The position numbers were made by a program, and so were the translations under genes. Below are positions 1 to 8,480 of a DNA stretch of 64,000 bases, in pieces. The notes beneath the pieces are model-generated. The model was not told the DNA's origin and ran no database searches. It was given only the letters and a program-made list of their open reading frames with translations. The stretch spans positions 124,001 to 188,000 of the forward strand of contig NZ_JADOVG010000008.1 of NCBI RefSeq assembly GCF_015752205.1, read 5' to 3'. This stretch comes from Polaromonas sp. CG_9.7 (GTDB taxonomy: Bacteria > Pseudomonadota > Gammaproteobacteria > Burkholderiales > Burkholderiaceae_C). The stretch's first letter is position 1, and every line of letters begins with the position of its first letter.

Positions 1-1
1 T

Positions 2-949
2 TTCACCATTGAAGGCGACGAGGTGGAATTTGGCGGCGATGCGCTGGACGCGCCGGGCTACGACCTGCTGGCCATCGTGATCGGCAGCGAAGGCATGCTG
101 GCCGTGACCACCGAGGTCACCGTCAAGCTGATTCCCAAGCCGCAACTGGCGCGCTGCATCATGGCCAGCTTTGACGACCTGCGCAAGGCCGGCGATGCGG
201 TGGCCGGCGTGATTGCCGCCGGCATCATTCCGGCCGGGCTGGAAATGATGGACAAGCCGATGACGGCAGCAGTCGAGGATTTCGTGCATGCCGGTTACGA
301 CCTGACGGCAGCAGCGATCCTGCTGTGCGAAAGCGACGGCACGCCGGAAGAAGTCGAAGAGGAAATCGGCCGCATGAGCGCGGTGCTGGAACGCTTCGGC
401 GCCACGGCCATCACCGTCAGCCAGAACGAAGCCGAACGGCTGCGCTTCTGGAGCGGACGCAAGAATGCCTTTCCCGCGTCGGGCCGCATCAGCCCCGACT
501 ACATGTGCATGGACTCGACGATTCCGCGCAAGCGCCTGGCCGATATTTTGCTGGCAATTGCCGACATGGAAATCAAGTACGGCCTGCGCTGCGCCAATGT
601 GTTCCACGCGGGCGACGGCAACCTGCACCCGTTGATCATGTTCGACGCCAACGATGCCGACCAGCTGCACCGCTGCGAATTGTTCGGCGCCGACATTCTG
701 GAAACCAGCGTGGCCATGGGCGGCACCGTCACGGGCGAGCATGGCGTGGGCGTGGAAAAGCTCAATTCGATGTGCGTGCAATTCTCAGCCGAGGAGAACG
801 AGCAGATGTTCGGCGTGAAGCGCGCGTTTGACCCGAAAAGCCTGCTCAATCCGGGCAAGGTGATCCCGACGCTGAACCGCTGCGCCGAGTATGGAAAAAT
901 GCTGGTGCGCGGCGGCAAGATTTCACACCCTGACCTGCCGCGTTTTTGA
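2..949 (+). CDS. glcD: FAD-linked oxidase, GlcD / D-lactate dehydrogenase type (5' end outside window)
   Basis: C-terminal part of a flavoprotein that oxidises a 2-hydroxyacid (glycolate or D-lactate). The frame is open from the left edge, so the FAD-binding N-terminus lies outside and the GTG at 23 is not the true start. Visible are the end of the PCMH-type FAD domain (IGSEGMLAV, then VKLIPKP) and the whole FAD-oxidase C-terminal domain with HAGDGNLHP and GEHGVGVEKL, the latter typical of GlcD and D-lactate dehydrogenases. The family is about 470-500 residues, so roughly 180 are missing. No glcE or glcF follows, so glycolate versus D-lactate cannot be decided. A 130-bp gap precedes the next gene. 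Confidence 0.9.
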   Translation, partial: FTIEGDEVEFGGDALDAPGYDLLAIVIGSEGMLAVTTEVTVKLIPKPQLARCIMASFDDLRKAGDAVAGVIAAGIIPAGLEMMDKPMTAAVEDFVHAGYDLTAAAILLCESDGTPEEVEEEIGRMSAVLERFGATAITVSQNEAERLRFWSGRKNAFPASGRISPDYMCMDSTIPRKRLADILLAIADMEIKYGLRCANVFHAGDGNLHPLIMFDANDADQLHRCELFGADILETSVAMGGTVTGEHGVGVEKLNSMCVQFSAEENEQMFGVKRAFDPKSLLNPGKVIPTLNRCAEYGKMLVRGGKISHPDLPRF

Positions 950-1080
950 AACCTGCCGCGCCATTGCGCCCATGATTCCGTTGAAAAATCAGTCAGTCAC
1001 ACACCGTGAAGCCTGAGAACAGGCGGTGGCTTGGCACGGCAGGAAAATGACCTGTCGGATTGATCTGGAAATGGAATGAC

Positions 1081-1467
1081 ATGAATCCCCTGCGCGGAAT
1101 GATGTGGCTGTTGATTTTTCAGTCGGCAGGTGAACTGCTGGGGCGTGGCCTGGCACTGCCGCTGCCCGGTCCGGTGATTGGCATGGTGTTGCTGTTGCTG
1201 GCGCTGCGCTGGCCAGCCATTCAGGAGCCGGTAGGGGCATGCGCGGAATTTTTGCTCTCACACCTTTCACTACTGTTTGTTCCGGTGGGCGTGGGCGTGA
1301 TGACCCATCTTTCACTGGTAAGCCAATACGGAATCCGCATGTTGGCTGTCGTCGTGTTGTCCACCGTGGCCGGACTGGCAGTGACAGTGCTGACACTGCA
1401 CCTGCTCAGGGATCGAGGCCATGGTCCGACAGCAATCACGGCTTCGGCAAAGGATGGCGATGTCTGA
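1081..1467 (+). CDS. lrgA: LrgA/CidA family holin-like membrane protein
   Basis: Small integral membrane protein (128 residues) of the LrgA/CidA family, which works with LrgB/CidB in control of murein hydrolase activity or in small-metabolite export. It has four predicted hydrophobic segments and the typical motif PGPVIGMVLLLL near residue 25, followed by LLSHLSLLFVPVGVG. The ATG at 1081 is preferred: GGAA lies upstream, and the longer TTG start at 1060 adds only a short polar leader. It overlaps the following lrgB by 8 bp, so the two are translationally coupled. Confidence 0.88.
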   Translation: MNPLRGMMWLLIFQSAGELLGRGLALPLPGPVIGMVLLLLALRWPAIQEPVGACAEFLLSHLSLLFVPVGVGVMTHLSLVSQYGIRMLAVVVLSTVAGLAVTVLTLHLLRDRGHGPTAITASAKDGDV

Positions 1468-2185
1468 TTTTGTCCAGCTGTGGGTTTATCTTTCGACCAC
1501 GCCGCTGTTCGGCCTGACCGCGACGCTGATGGTGTATGTGCTGGCACATGCCCTTTACGTTCGTGCCGGTCATGGGCCGTGGGCGAATCCGGTGCTCTGG
1601 TCGGTCGTGATATTGGCCTGCGGACTGCTAGGCACCGGCGTGTCGTATCCGACCTACTTTGCCGGCGCGCAATTCATACACTTTCTGCTGGGCCCTGCGG
1701 TTGTGGCGTTGGCCTGGCCGCTTTGGCTGCGCCGCACCGAATTGCGTCAGCGTTGGGGTCGGCTACTGGTGGCGGCACTCGCCGGGGGAAGCGTAGCGGC
1801 GCTCTCGTCATTGCTGCTCGGATGGATGCTTGACCTGCCAAGGGAACTGATTCTTTCGCTGGTGCCCAAATCGGTTACCGCACCCGTTGCGATGGGCATT
1901 GCCGAGCAGATTGGCGGCATTCCTGCCCTGGCGGCGGTTTTTGCGGTGATCACCGGTCTGGTCGGCGCATTGTGCGGTAAATACTTGTTTGCCGCATTGC
2001 GCATCCCGACGACGACGCAAGGCTGGGCGGCGCGGGGCTTTGCCCTGGGAACGGCATCGCATGGTATCGGGGCAGCGCGTGCGATGCAGGTGGATGCAGA
2101 TGCCGGAGCCTACGCAGGTCTGGCGCTGGGCATGCAGGTTGTGCTGGCATCGCTGCTCATTCCACTGGTTTTCAGGCTCTTTTGA
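1460..2185 (+). CDS. lrgB: LrgB/CidB family membrane protein
   Basis: Partner of the preceding LrgA protein: 241 residues, largely hydrophobic, with the LrgB signature LVPKSVTAPVAMGIAEQIGG in the middle and GTASHGIGAARAMQ near the C-terminus. The ATG at 1460 follows AAGGATGG and overlaps the lrgA stop; a GTG at 1421 would add 13 basic residues and is less likely. By analogy with Bacillus PftAB (a pyruvate transporter) and Staphylococcus Lrg/Cid, the pair may move a small organic acid or modulate autolysis. Neighbouring glcD makes the organic-acid role attractive, but that is inference. Confidence 0.88.
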   Translation: MSDFVQLWVYLSTTPLFGLTATLMVYVLAHALYVRAGHGPWANPVLWSVVILACGLLGTGVSYPTYFAGAQFIHFLLGPAVVALAWPLWLRRTELRQRWGRLLVAALAGGSVAALSSLLLGWMLDLPRELILSLVPKSVTAPVAMGIAEQIGGIPALAAVFAVITGLVGALCGKYLFAALRIPTTTQGWAARGFALGTASHGIGAARAMQVDADAGAYAGLALGMQVVLASLLIPLVFRLF

Positions 2186-2317
2186 TCACGTTGGACTACG
2201 CTTGCCGCCAATGATCGGAAAAGGGACAAATCGAACTTGAACGACCAATGTCCAAAAAAATAGCAGCTCAAGTCCACACGACAAGCGCAAAAGCCACTAT
2301 TCGATAATATTAAACAG

Positions 2318-2887
2318 TCATGCAGCCTGCAAACCGGACTTGGCCACCACGGCGGGCTTGAGGCTGCCGCCCTGGGTGCCAAACACAATTTCGCCCGAAA
2401 GCTGGCCGCCTTCTTCCACCACCAGCTTGCCGTAGCGGATGGTGCCGGTGACCTTGCCGGTGGCGTAGATCACCAGTTTCTGGCGAACAATCAGGTTGCC
2501 ATCGAATTCTCCCCAAACTTCCGCAATCTCGACCTCGGCCGAACCCTTGAATGCGCCCTGCTCGGAAATCTGGATGACACGCGAGTTCATGGTGGCTTCC
2601 ACCGTGCCTTCAACGACCAGCGTGTCACAGTCGGTAATTTCGACGCCCTTGAGCTTGATGTTGGGTCCGACCGTCAGTTTGCTGCCGCTGTCCCGTTCAT
2701 TCACCGCAGGGGCAGCTGGCTCACCCGCCATCGGCCGGGTCATGTTTTGCGTTCCTGTTGCGGGGGAAGCGGAATGCACCGGGCCGGCGGGCGTTGCGCC
2801 AGGACCTGTGTAGTTGCCGCCCACAGCAGGCCGTACACCGGTGGTTGGAATTTCATTGTCGCGCTTGCCAAAAAACGGTGTTGCCAT
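2318..2887 (-). CDS. Bactofilin (polymer-forming cytoskeletal protein)
   Basis: Bactofilin, 189 residues; these proteins self-assemble without nucleotide into filaments that scaffold cell-shape or envelope enzymes. The first 80 residues are polar and Pro/Gly/Ala-rich; residues from about 85 to 180 form the repetitive beta-helix core (LKGVEITDCDTLVVEG, then AEVWGEFDGNL and TGTIRYGKLVVEEGGQLSGE). The ATG at 2887 has AAGGA upstream; a longer frame exists but lacks a binding site. No peptidase M23 gene adjoins it, unlike many bactofilin loci. It converges with lrgB across a 132-bp gap. Confidence 0.9.
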   Translation of the reverse strand: MATPFFGKRDNEIPTTGVRPAVGGNYTGPGATPAGPVHSASPATGTQNMTRPMAGEPAAPAVNERDSGSKLTVGPNIKLKGVEITDCDTLVVEGTVEATMNSRVIQISEQGAFKGSAEVEIAEVWGEFDGNLIVRQKLVIYATGKVTGTIRYGKLVVEEGGQLSGEIVFGTQGGSLKPAVVAKSGLQAA

Positions 2888-2974
2888 GTCATGTCCTTCA
2901 AAACCATTCATCCTACGTTGCGAAATAGGCAAAGACCTTCTGTCCGAATGCAAGATGAGTAACTAATTAATTTT

Positions 2975-3118
2975 TCATGCCCAAAAATCTTTCATACAAA
3001 TCCCGCAGGCCACTCCATCAGAACTGAGTGTCAGTTCATTCATCAGTGCGACCCACACGCGGTGCGGACTATCTAAAAGATAGTCAGTCAAGTCACGACA
3101 GGCATCAAGTTGCACCAT
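2975..3118 (-). CDS. Possible small protein, 47 residues
   Basis: Small open frame upstream of the bactofilin gene on the same strand. Its ATG at 3118 is preceded by GAGGAG at 3-4 nt, a strong though closely spaced ribosome-binding site. The product begins MVQLDACRDLTDYLLDSPH and ends with a Cys-containing tail (VACGICMKDFWA). It contains three cysteines and no predicted membrane segment. I recognise no family. The composition looks protein-like, but the length is too short to be sure; it could be a leader or a spurious frame. Confidence 0.35.
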   Translation of the reverse strand: MVQLDACRDLTDYLLDSPHRVWVALMNELTLSSDGVACGICMKDFWA

Positions 3119-3483
3119 CAACTCCTCGGCCGCGGCAGAGCGAAACCCGCCGCCCACTTTGCAGAACGCAAAGCGTCGGCAAGCGTTTTGCACGCGCCTT
3201 GCCATCGCGTCGTGTCAAGACCCTGCAATGCTGGGGTGCGGCCAAGGTATTGCGGTCATGCATGGGTCGAGCATTGAAAAAATCGACCGGCCAAGTGGGC
3301 GCACGGCTCAAAAAATGTATGCCTGCGAAGCCATGACTTTTGCACATAATCCGCATAGAGATGTTTTTACATGCAAGCGCATTGCCCAAATGCTGCCGCT
3401 CGGCAAAAGCCTGTCTATATTGGTGTCTGAGCGCCAGACAACCCTATTTGACTTCTTCCCGTGTCATTTTCATCAGGAGTTTC

Positions 3484-5961
3484 ATGTCCCTAGCCTCTCA
3501 ACAGGCCACCCACTTACTGGCGATGGCTGAGCGCGTTGCGCAGGCCGGCAGCTGGACGATGGAACTGAAAACCCCTCAATGGGTGTCCTGCTCGACGAAA
3601 TTTTCGGCCATCATCGGTCTGCTGCCAGAGCGCCTGATCACGCGTGATGAACTCACCGCCCGGTTCTCGCCAGAGTGCCGGGACCGCGTCGGATGGCTGC
3701 TTCAGCAGTGCAGCCGGCATGGCACCGGTTTTGACGAAGAAATGCAGATCGACACACCGTCCAGCAGCAAATGGGTGCGCATCGTTTGCGAAGCGGTGCA
3801 TAACAAGCGCGGCCAGGTCAAGAGTCTTCAGGGCATGCTGCAGGATATTTCAGAACGCAAGCAGGCCCAGCAGGAAACGCTTCATCCGGGCATGCGCCTG
3901 ACCACGACGCTGTCCACCATCACCGACGCCTTTGTCATGCTGGACCGGCAATGCTGCTTTACCCACGTGAACCAGGCAAGCGAGCAGTTGCTGCGGCATG
4001 CCAGTACCGAATTGCTGGGCAAGGAAATCTGGGAGGTTCTGGTCAACGACAAGAACCAGCGCCTGCGTCAGGAACTGCAGCGGTCAATCGCCACCGGCCG
4101 GCAGCTTGAGTTCGAAGACTTCTACCCCGGACTGGGCAAGTGGCTGGAAGTGCGCGCCGGCCCCTTTGCCGAAGGGCTGGTGGTTTACTTTCGCGATGTG
4201 AGCAAGCGGCGCAAATCGCAGGAGCAGTTGATGCTGCTGGAAACCTGCGTGTCTCGGCTCAACGACATCGTGTTGATCGCCGAAGCCCAGCCTGCGCGCA
4301 AAAAAGTGCCTTACATCGTGTTCGTCAACCACGCTTTTGAACAGCACACGGGCTACAGCCGCCATGAGGTACTGGGCCAGACGCCGCACAGACTCCTGGG
4401 GTCAGGAGCAGCGCAGGACGAATTTGAACGCATGGCCAGAATGCTGGCGCGCAAGCGGCAGGCCCGCAGCGAACTGCTGATCTACCGCAAGAACGGCAGC
4501 TGCTTCTGGCTGGAACTGGAAATCGTTCAGGTCGCCGACACGGCGGATGACTTGGCGCACTGGGTCGCTGTCGGCCGGGACATCACCCAGCGCAAGGTTG
4601 CGGCCGATGCCATTCACCAGCTGGCCTTCTACGACCCGCTGACCAGCCTGCCAAACCGGCTGATGCTGCTGAACCGCCTGGAGCAGGTGATGTCTCAAAG
4701 CGTTGACCAGCGGCGCAACGGCGCACTGATGTTCATTGACGTGGACAAGCTCAAGGTGCTGAACGACACCCTGGGCCACCACAAGGGAGATATGCTTTTG
4801 CAGCAGGTTGCTGAACGGCTGGCGGGCTGCGTTGATGACACTGACACAGTGGCGCGGCTGGGAGGCGATGAATTCGTCGTGCTGCTCGAAGACCTGGGAA
4901 ACAATGCAATCGAAGCTACCGTCAAGATCCGAAAGCTGGCCGAAACAGTGCTGGAGCATTTGCGTGAGCCTTTTGATCTGTCCGGCCACCAGCACTACAC
5001 CACCTCCAGCATCGGCGTGACCTCTCTCTGTGGCCCGCATGACAGCGTGAGCGAGGTGCTCAAGCAGGCCGACCTGGCGATGTACCAGGCCAAAACCACC
5101 GGCCGCAATTCGGTGTGCTTTTTTGATCCCGAAATGCAGGCGGCGGTCAATGCCAATGCCGCTGTCAGCTCGGAATTGCACGCTGGCCTGCGCAAGAAAG
5201 AGTTTGTGCTGCATTACCAGCCCCAGGTTGACCGTCAGGGCTGCGTGACGGGTGTCGAGGCTTTGCTGCGCTGGCAGCATCCGAGACGCGGGCTGGTCAT
5301 GCCAGCCGACTTTATCCCGATGGCCGAGGACAGCGGCCTGATTCTGCCGCTGGGCCAGTGGGCACTGGCAACCGCCTGCGAACAACTGGCTGCCTGGGCA
5401 CACTGGCCACAGGCTGCCGGCTTGAGCATCGCGGTCAATGTCAGTGTGCGCCAGTTCCGGCATCCTGATTTTGTCGACCAGGTGATGGCCGAGATTCGGC
5501 GCACTGGTGTCAAGCCCGAGCGCCTGAAGCTCGAGCTCACCGAAACCTTGCTGGCTGACGGCATAGACATCACACTGGCGCGCATGGGAACGCTCAAGGC
5601 CTTGGGCGTGACACTGGCGCTTGACGATTTCGGGATGGGCTATTCGTCGCTGTCGGTCCTTAAGCGCCTGCCGCTGGACCAACTCAAGATCGACAAGAGC
5701 TTTGTCGCGGAAGTGCTGACCGACCGGACCGATGCCGCCATTTCCCGCACCATCATTACCCTGGCGCACAGCCTGAACCTGGAAGTGGTCGCCGAAGGCG
5801 TAGAAACCCAAGCCCAGCAAGACTTCCTGGTGGCACAGGGTTGCGACCAGTTTCAGGGTTTTTTGTTTTCGCAACCCCTGCCACTGGTGGAACTCGAAGC
5901 CTACCTCATGGAACCGGGTACGCAGCGAAAGACGTTGGCCGCCCCCTTGCTGTCTGGCTAG
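3484..5961 (+). CDS. PAS-PAS-PAS-GGDEF-EAL cyclic-di-GMP signalling protein
   Basis: Bifunctional-type c-di-GMP enzyme of 825 residues. Three PAS-like sensory regions (about 10-125, 135-245, 250-375) precede a GGDEF domain (YDPLTSLPNR, then intact GGDEF at 460-464) and an EAL domain (EALLRW at 592-597, LDDFGMGYSSL, DKSFV, EGVET). Both catalytic signatures are intact, so cyclase and phosphodiesterase activity are both possible. No RxxD inhibitory site is visible five residues before GGDEF. No transmembrane segment is evident, so it is probably cytosolic. The ATG at 3484 follows CAGGAG; the frame continues upstream to a Cys/aromatic-rich stretch that is unlikely to be translated. Its stop overlaps the stop of the convergent yggS gene. 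Confidence 0.92.
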   Translation: MSLASQQATHLLAMAERVAQAGSWTMELKTPQWVSCSTKFSAIIGLLPERLITRDELTARFSPECRDRVGWLLQQCSRHGTGFDEEMQIDTPSSSKWVRIVCEAVHNKRGQVKSLQGMLQDISERKQAQQETLHPGMRLTTTLSTITDAFVMLDRQCCFTHVNQASEQLLRHASTELLGKEIWEVLVNDKNQRLRQELQRSIATGRQLEFEDFYPGLGKWLEVRAGPFAEGLVVYFRDVSKRRKSQEQLMLLETCVSRLNDIVLIAEAQPARKKVPYIVFVNHAFEQHTGYSRHEVLGQTPHRLLGSGAAQDEFERMARMLARKRQARSELLIYRKNGSCFWLELEIVQVADTADDLAHWVAVGRDITQRKVAADAIHQLAFYDPLTSLPNRLMLLNRLEQVMSQSVDQRRNGALMFIDVDKLKVLNDTLGHHKGDMLLQQVAERLAGCVDDTDTVARLGGDEFVVLLEDLGNNAIEATVKIRKLAETVLEHLREPFDLSGHQHYTTSSIGVTSLCGPHDSVSEVLKQADLAMYQAKTTGRNSVCFFDPEMQAAVNANAAVSSELHAGLRKKEFVLHYQPQVDRQGCVTGVEALLRWQHPRRGLVMPADFIPMAEDSGLILPLGQWALATACEQLAAWAHWPQAAGLSIAVNVSVRQFRHPDFVDQVMAEIRRTGVKPERLKLELTETLLADGIDITLARMGTLKALGVTLALDDFGMGYSSLSVLKRLPLDQLKIDKSFVAEVLTDRTDAAISRTIITLAHSLNLEVVAEGVETQAQQDFLVAQGCDQFQGFLFSQPLPLVELEAYLMEPGTQRKTLAAPLLSG

Positions 5962-6698
5962 ACAGGCCTCGGGCGCCCACCGAAGATCGCCGTTCCCACG
6001 CGCACCATCGTGCTGCCAGCGTGAATCGCGGCCTCCAGGTCCGCCGACATTCCCAGCGACAGCGTGTCCATTGGCAACGCCAGTACGCCAGAGGCATTTA
6101 TTTGATCGAAAAGGTCTTTTGCTCTTGCGTGCAAAGCACAAGCAGCTACGAAATCAGTAGCAGGCTCAGGGATAGCCATCAGGCCGCGCAATACCAGGCG
6201 CGGGAGCAGCGCAACCTCCCGGGCAAGCGCCAGGGCCGCCTCGGGCGCCACGCCTGACTTGTTGGTGCCGCCATCGATGTTGACCTGGAGGCAGACCTGC
6301 AGTGCGGGCAGTTCGGCCGGGCGCTGCTCGCTCAGCCGCTGCGCGATCTTCAGCCGGTCCACCGACTGCACCCAGTCAAAATGCTCGGCCACCAGCCGTG
6401 TCTTATTGCTTTGGACTGGTCCGATGCAGTGCCATTCCAGGGCGTTGGCAGCTGTAAAAAGCTTCTGGTCAGCACCGGCCAGCGCACCGCGCAAAGCCTC
6501 GATTTTGCCCACGCCTTCGGCAATATAGTTCTCGCCAAAAGCTGTTTGGCCTGCCGCCATGGCCTCCATCACTGCATCGGCGCCAAAGGTTTTTGAAACT
6601 GCCAGCAAGCGCACACTGGAAGGATCGCGTCCGCAGGCCAGGCAGGCGGCATGAATTTGGTCATTGACAAGTTGGAGATGGTGGGCAATCGTGGTCAT
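5958..6698 (-). CDS. yggS: YggS/PLPBP family pyridoxal-5'-phosphate homeostasis protein
   Basis: PLP-binding protein (246 residues) that buffers pyridoxal phosphate; it has no known catalysis. PLP lysine is K36 in LLAVSKTF; FGENY and the phosphate-binding C-terminus (LSLGMSADLEAAI, STMVRVGTAIFG) are present. It is divergent from pilT with only 43 bp between starts, a very common pairing in proteobacteria. Its stop (TAG, 5958-5960) overlaps the stop of the opposing GGDEF-EAL gene. A 17-bp palindrome of the dispersed family lies in its coding sequence at 6145-6161. Confidence 0.95.
   Translation of the reverse strand: MTTIAHHLQLVNDQIHAACLACGRDPSSVRLLAVSKTFGADAVMEAMAAGQTAFGENYIAEGVGKIEALRGALAGADQKLFTAANALEWHCIGPVQSNKTRLVAEHFDWVQSVDRLKIAQRLSEQRPAELPALQVCLQVNIDGGTNKSGVAPEAALALAREVALLPRLVLRGLMAIPEPATDFVAACALHARAKDLFDQINASGVLALPMDTLSLGMSADLEAAIHAGSTMVRVGTAIFGGRPRPV
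6145..6161. repeat. 17-bp palindrome, family GCTAY-N7-RTAGC (inside yggS)
   Basis: GCTAC GAAATCA GTAGC, perfect 5-bp arms. It is read in yggS as part of the segment around ATDFVAA. On the gene strand it is followed by TGCTTGTGC, a flank resembling that of other copies. Confidence 0.6.
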
Positions 6699-6741
6699 AA
6701 TCCGACTGTAAGCTCAGATTCAACCTAGAGGATTTGCCGGA

Positions 6742-7785
6742 ATGGATATTACGCAGTTGCTGGCCTTCAGCGTCAAAAACAAGGCATCCGATCTGCACCT
6801 GTCAGCCGGCCTTCCTCCGATGATCCGGGTCCATGGTGATGTTCGCCGCATCAACATTGATCCGCTGGACCACAAGGAAGTCCACGCCATGGTGTACGAC
6901 ATCATGAACGACACCCAGCGCAAACAGTACGAAGAATTCCTGGAAGTTGATTTCTCTTTCGAGATCGACGGCCTTGCGCGATTTCGGGTCAACGCCTTCA
7001 ACCACAACCGCGGCGCCGGGGCGGTGCTGCGAACTATTCCTTCCAAAATCCTGACGCTGGAGCAACTGGGGGCACCAAAGATTTTTGGCGATCTGGCGCT
7101 CAAGCCGCGCGGCATGGTGCTGGTCACCGGTCCAACAGGCTCGGGCAAATCGACCACACTGGCGGCCATGGTCAACTACCTGAACGAAACGGAGTACGGC
7201 CATATCCTGACGGTCGAGGACCCGATCGAGTTTGTCCATGAGTCGAAGAAATGCCTGATTAACCAGCGTGAAGTTGGCCCGCACACGCTAAGCTTTGCTG
7301 CTGCGCTGAAGTCGGCCCTGCGCGAAGACCCGGACGCCATATTGGTGGGTGAAATGCGCGACCTGGAAACCATTCGTCTGGCCATGACGGCGGCGGAAAC
7401 CGGCCACCTGGTGTTTGGCACACTGCACACGTCGAGCGCCGCCAAGACCATCGACCGGATCATCGACGTGTTTCCGGCTGAGGAAAAAGAAATGATCCGC
7501 TCGATGCTGTCCGAATCGTTGCAGGCAGTGATCTCGCAAACCCTGTGCAAGACCAAGGACGGCCAGGGCCGGGTGGCCGCGCATGAAATCATGCTGGGCA
7601 CCAGTGCCATCCGCAATTTGATCCGTGAAGCCAAGGTGGCGCAGATGTATTCGTCGATTCAGACGGGGAACAGCCTGGGCATGCAGACGCTGGACCAGAA
7701 CCTGACTGACCTGGTCAGGCGCAATGTCATTTCTGCTGCAGAAGCTCGCGGCAAGGCCAAGATTCCCGATAACTTTCCAGGCTAG
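6742..7785 (+). CDS. pilT: Type IV pilus retraction ATPase PilT
   Basis: Hexameric ATPase (347 residues) that depolymerises type IV pili for twitching motility, at the inner-membrane base of the pilus. It begins MDITQLLAFSVKNKASDLHLS, a typical PilT N-terminus. Walker A is GPTGSGKST (about residue 130); the Asp box, Walker B (DAILVGEMRD) and His box (TGHLVFGTLHT) are intact; the C-terminal retraction signature AIRNLIREAK is present. It is followed by a cyclic-nucleotide-type gene and pilU, the usual Burkholderiales order. A run of ten C lies just after its stop. Confidence 0.97.
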   Translation: MDITQLLAFSVKNKASDLHLSAGLPPMIRVHGDVRRINIDPLDHKEVHAMVYDIMNDTQRKQYEEFLEVDFSFEIDGLARFRVNAFNHNRGAGAVLRTIPSKILTLEQLGAPKIFGDLALKPRGMVLVTGPTGSGKSTTLAAMVNYLNETEYGHILTVEDPIEFVHESKKCLINQREVGPHTLSFAAALKSALREDPDAILVGEMRDLETIRLAMTAAETGHLVFGTLHTSSAAKTIDRIIDVFPAEEKEMIRSMLSESLQAVISQTLCKTKDGQGRVAAHEIMLGTSAIRNLIREAKVAQMYSSIQTGNSLGMQTLDQNLTDLVRRNVISAAEARGKAKIPDNFPG

Positions 7786-7790
7786 AACCG

Positions 7791-7800
7791 CCCCCCCCCC
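7791..7800. repeat. Homopolymer run of ten C
   Basis: Ten consecutive C between the pilT stop (7785) and the AGGAG of the next gene (about 7810). Such tracts are prone to slipped-strand mutation. It is not in a coding frame. Confidence 0.95.
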
Positions 7801-7823
7801 GTGTTCATCAGGAGAAATGCACC

Positions 7824-8439
7824 ATGAAGGGCTTACCCGGACGGATCAGGCAAGCCACGCCAACCAGTTCCGGCGGCGACAGCCTTGTTGACACGGTTTT
7901 CTTTTCCCCCGCCTTTGCTGACCAGGGAATCGATGCGTCGTCCATGGTGCCTTGGGAAGCCCGGGCCAATGAGGTGGGCGCCAAGCGCTTGGCAGCGGGA
8001 CGCGGCAGCAAATTGCTGGACAAACTGTGGAGCCCGGACAACCTTATGGCACGCTTGGGGCCAGATGCCTTGCAACGCCTGAAGGCATTCCTTGTCTTCG
8101 CTGCGCTTCCGGCCAATCAGGACGTGATTCGTCAGCACGAGTACGGCAACTCCATGCCGGTGTTGCTGAGTGGCAGCATTGCCATGGACCGCGAGCAGCC
8201 TTGGGGCGAGCGTCTGCACCTGACCGAAGCACGGCTGGGCGAAATGTCGCTGCTCGACAGCGGCCCGCGGTTTTCCGTTTGCTCCTCGCTGACTGATTGC
8301 GCTACTAAGCGCACAGAGGCTCGACGAAATGATGGGGACCGACCCTGCGCTGACGGCTTGCCTGATCGCCTTACTGGCCCGCAAGCTTTCGCGCCGCATG
8401 CGGGTCGTGAGCGCCCGGCTCAGCGAGCAGCAGAGCTAA
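7824..8439 (+). pseudogene. Cyclic-nucleotide-binding-type protein of the pilT-pilU locus, frameshifted
   Basis: A gene for a protein with a degenerate cNMP-binding fold is expected here between pilT and pilU. The ATG at 7824 follows AGGAG. The first 160 residues read well (LLDKLWSPDNLMARLG, VLLSGSIAMDREQPWGERLHL, LGEMSLLDSGPRFSVCSSLTDC). After about 8300 the correct sequence continues in the +1 frame, from cta cta agc at 8302, giving LLSAQRLDEMMGTDP and then LIALLARKLSRRMRVVSARL, ending with TAA at 8437-8439. In the original frame the tail is Arg/Pro-rich nonsense to 8462. The lost or gained base lies near 8296-8305. It could be a genuine mutation, programmed frameshifting or a sequencing error. 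Confidence 0.75.
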
Positions 8440-8480
8440 TCGGGTGCTCTCTCATCCGCTGACAACACACAGGAGAACGT

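Noticed and set aside
1421-1459. Longer start for lrgB
   Set aside because: The ATG at 1460 has a better ribosome-binding site and gives the usual N-terminus.
4402-6141. 579-residue minus-strand open frame
   Set aside because: Antisense of the GGDEF-EAL gene, His/Gln-rich, an effect of high third-position GC.
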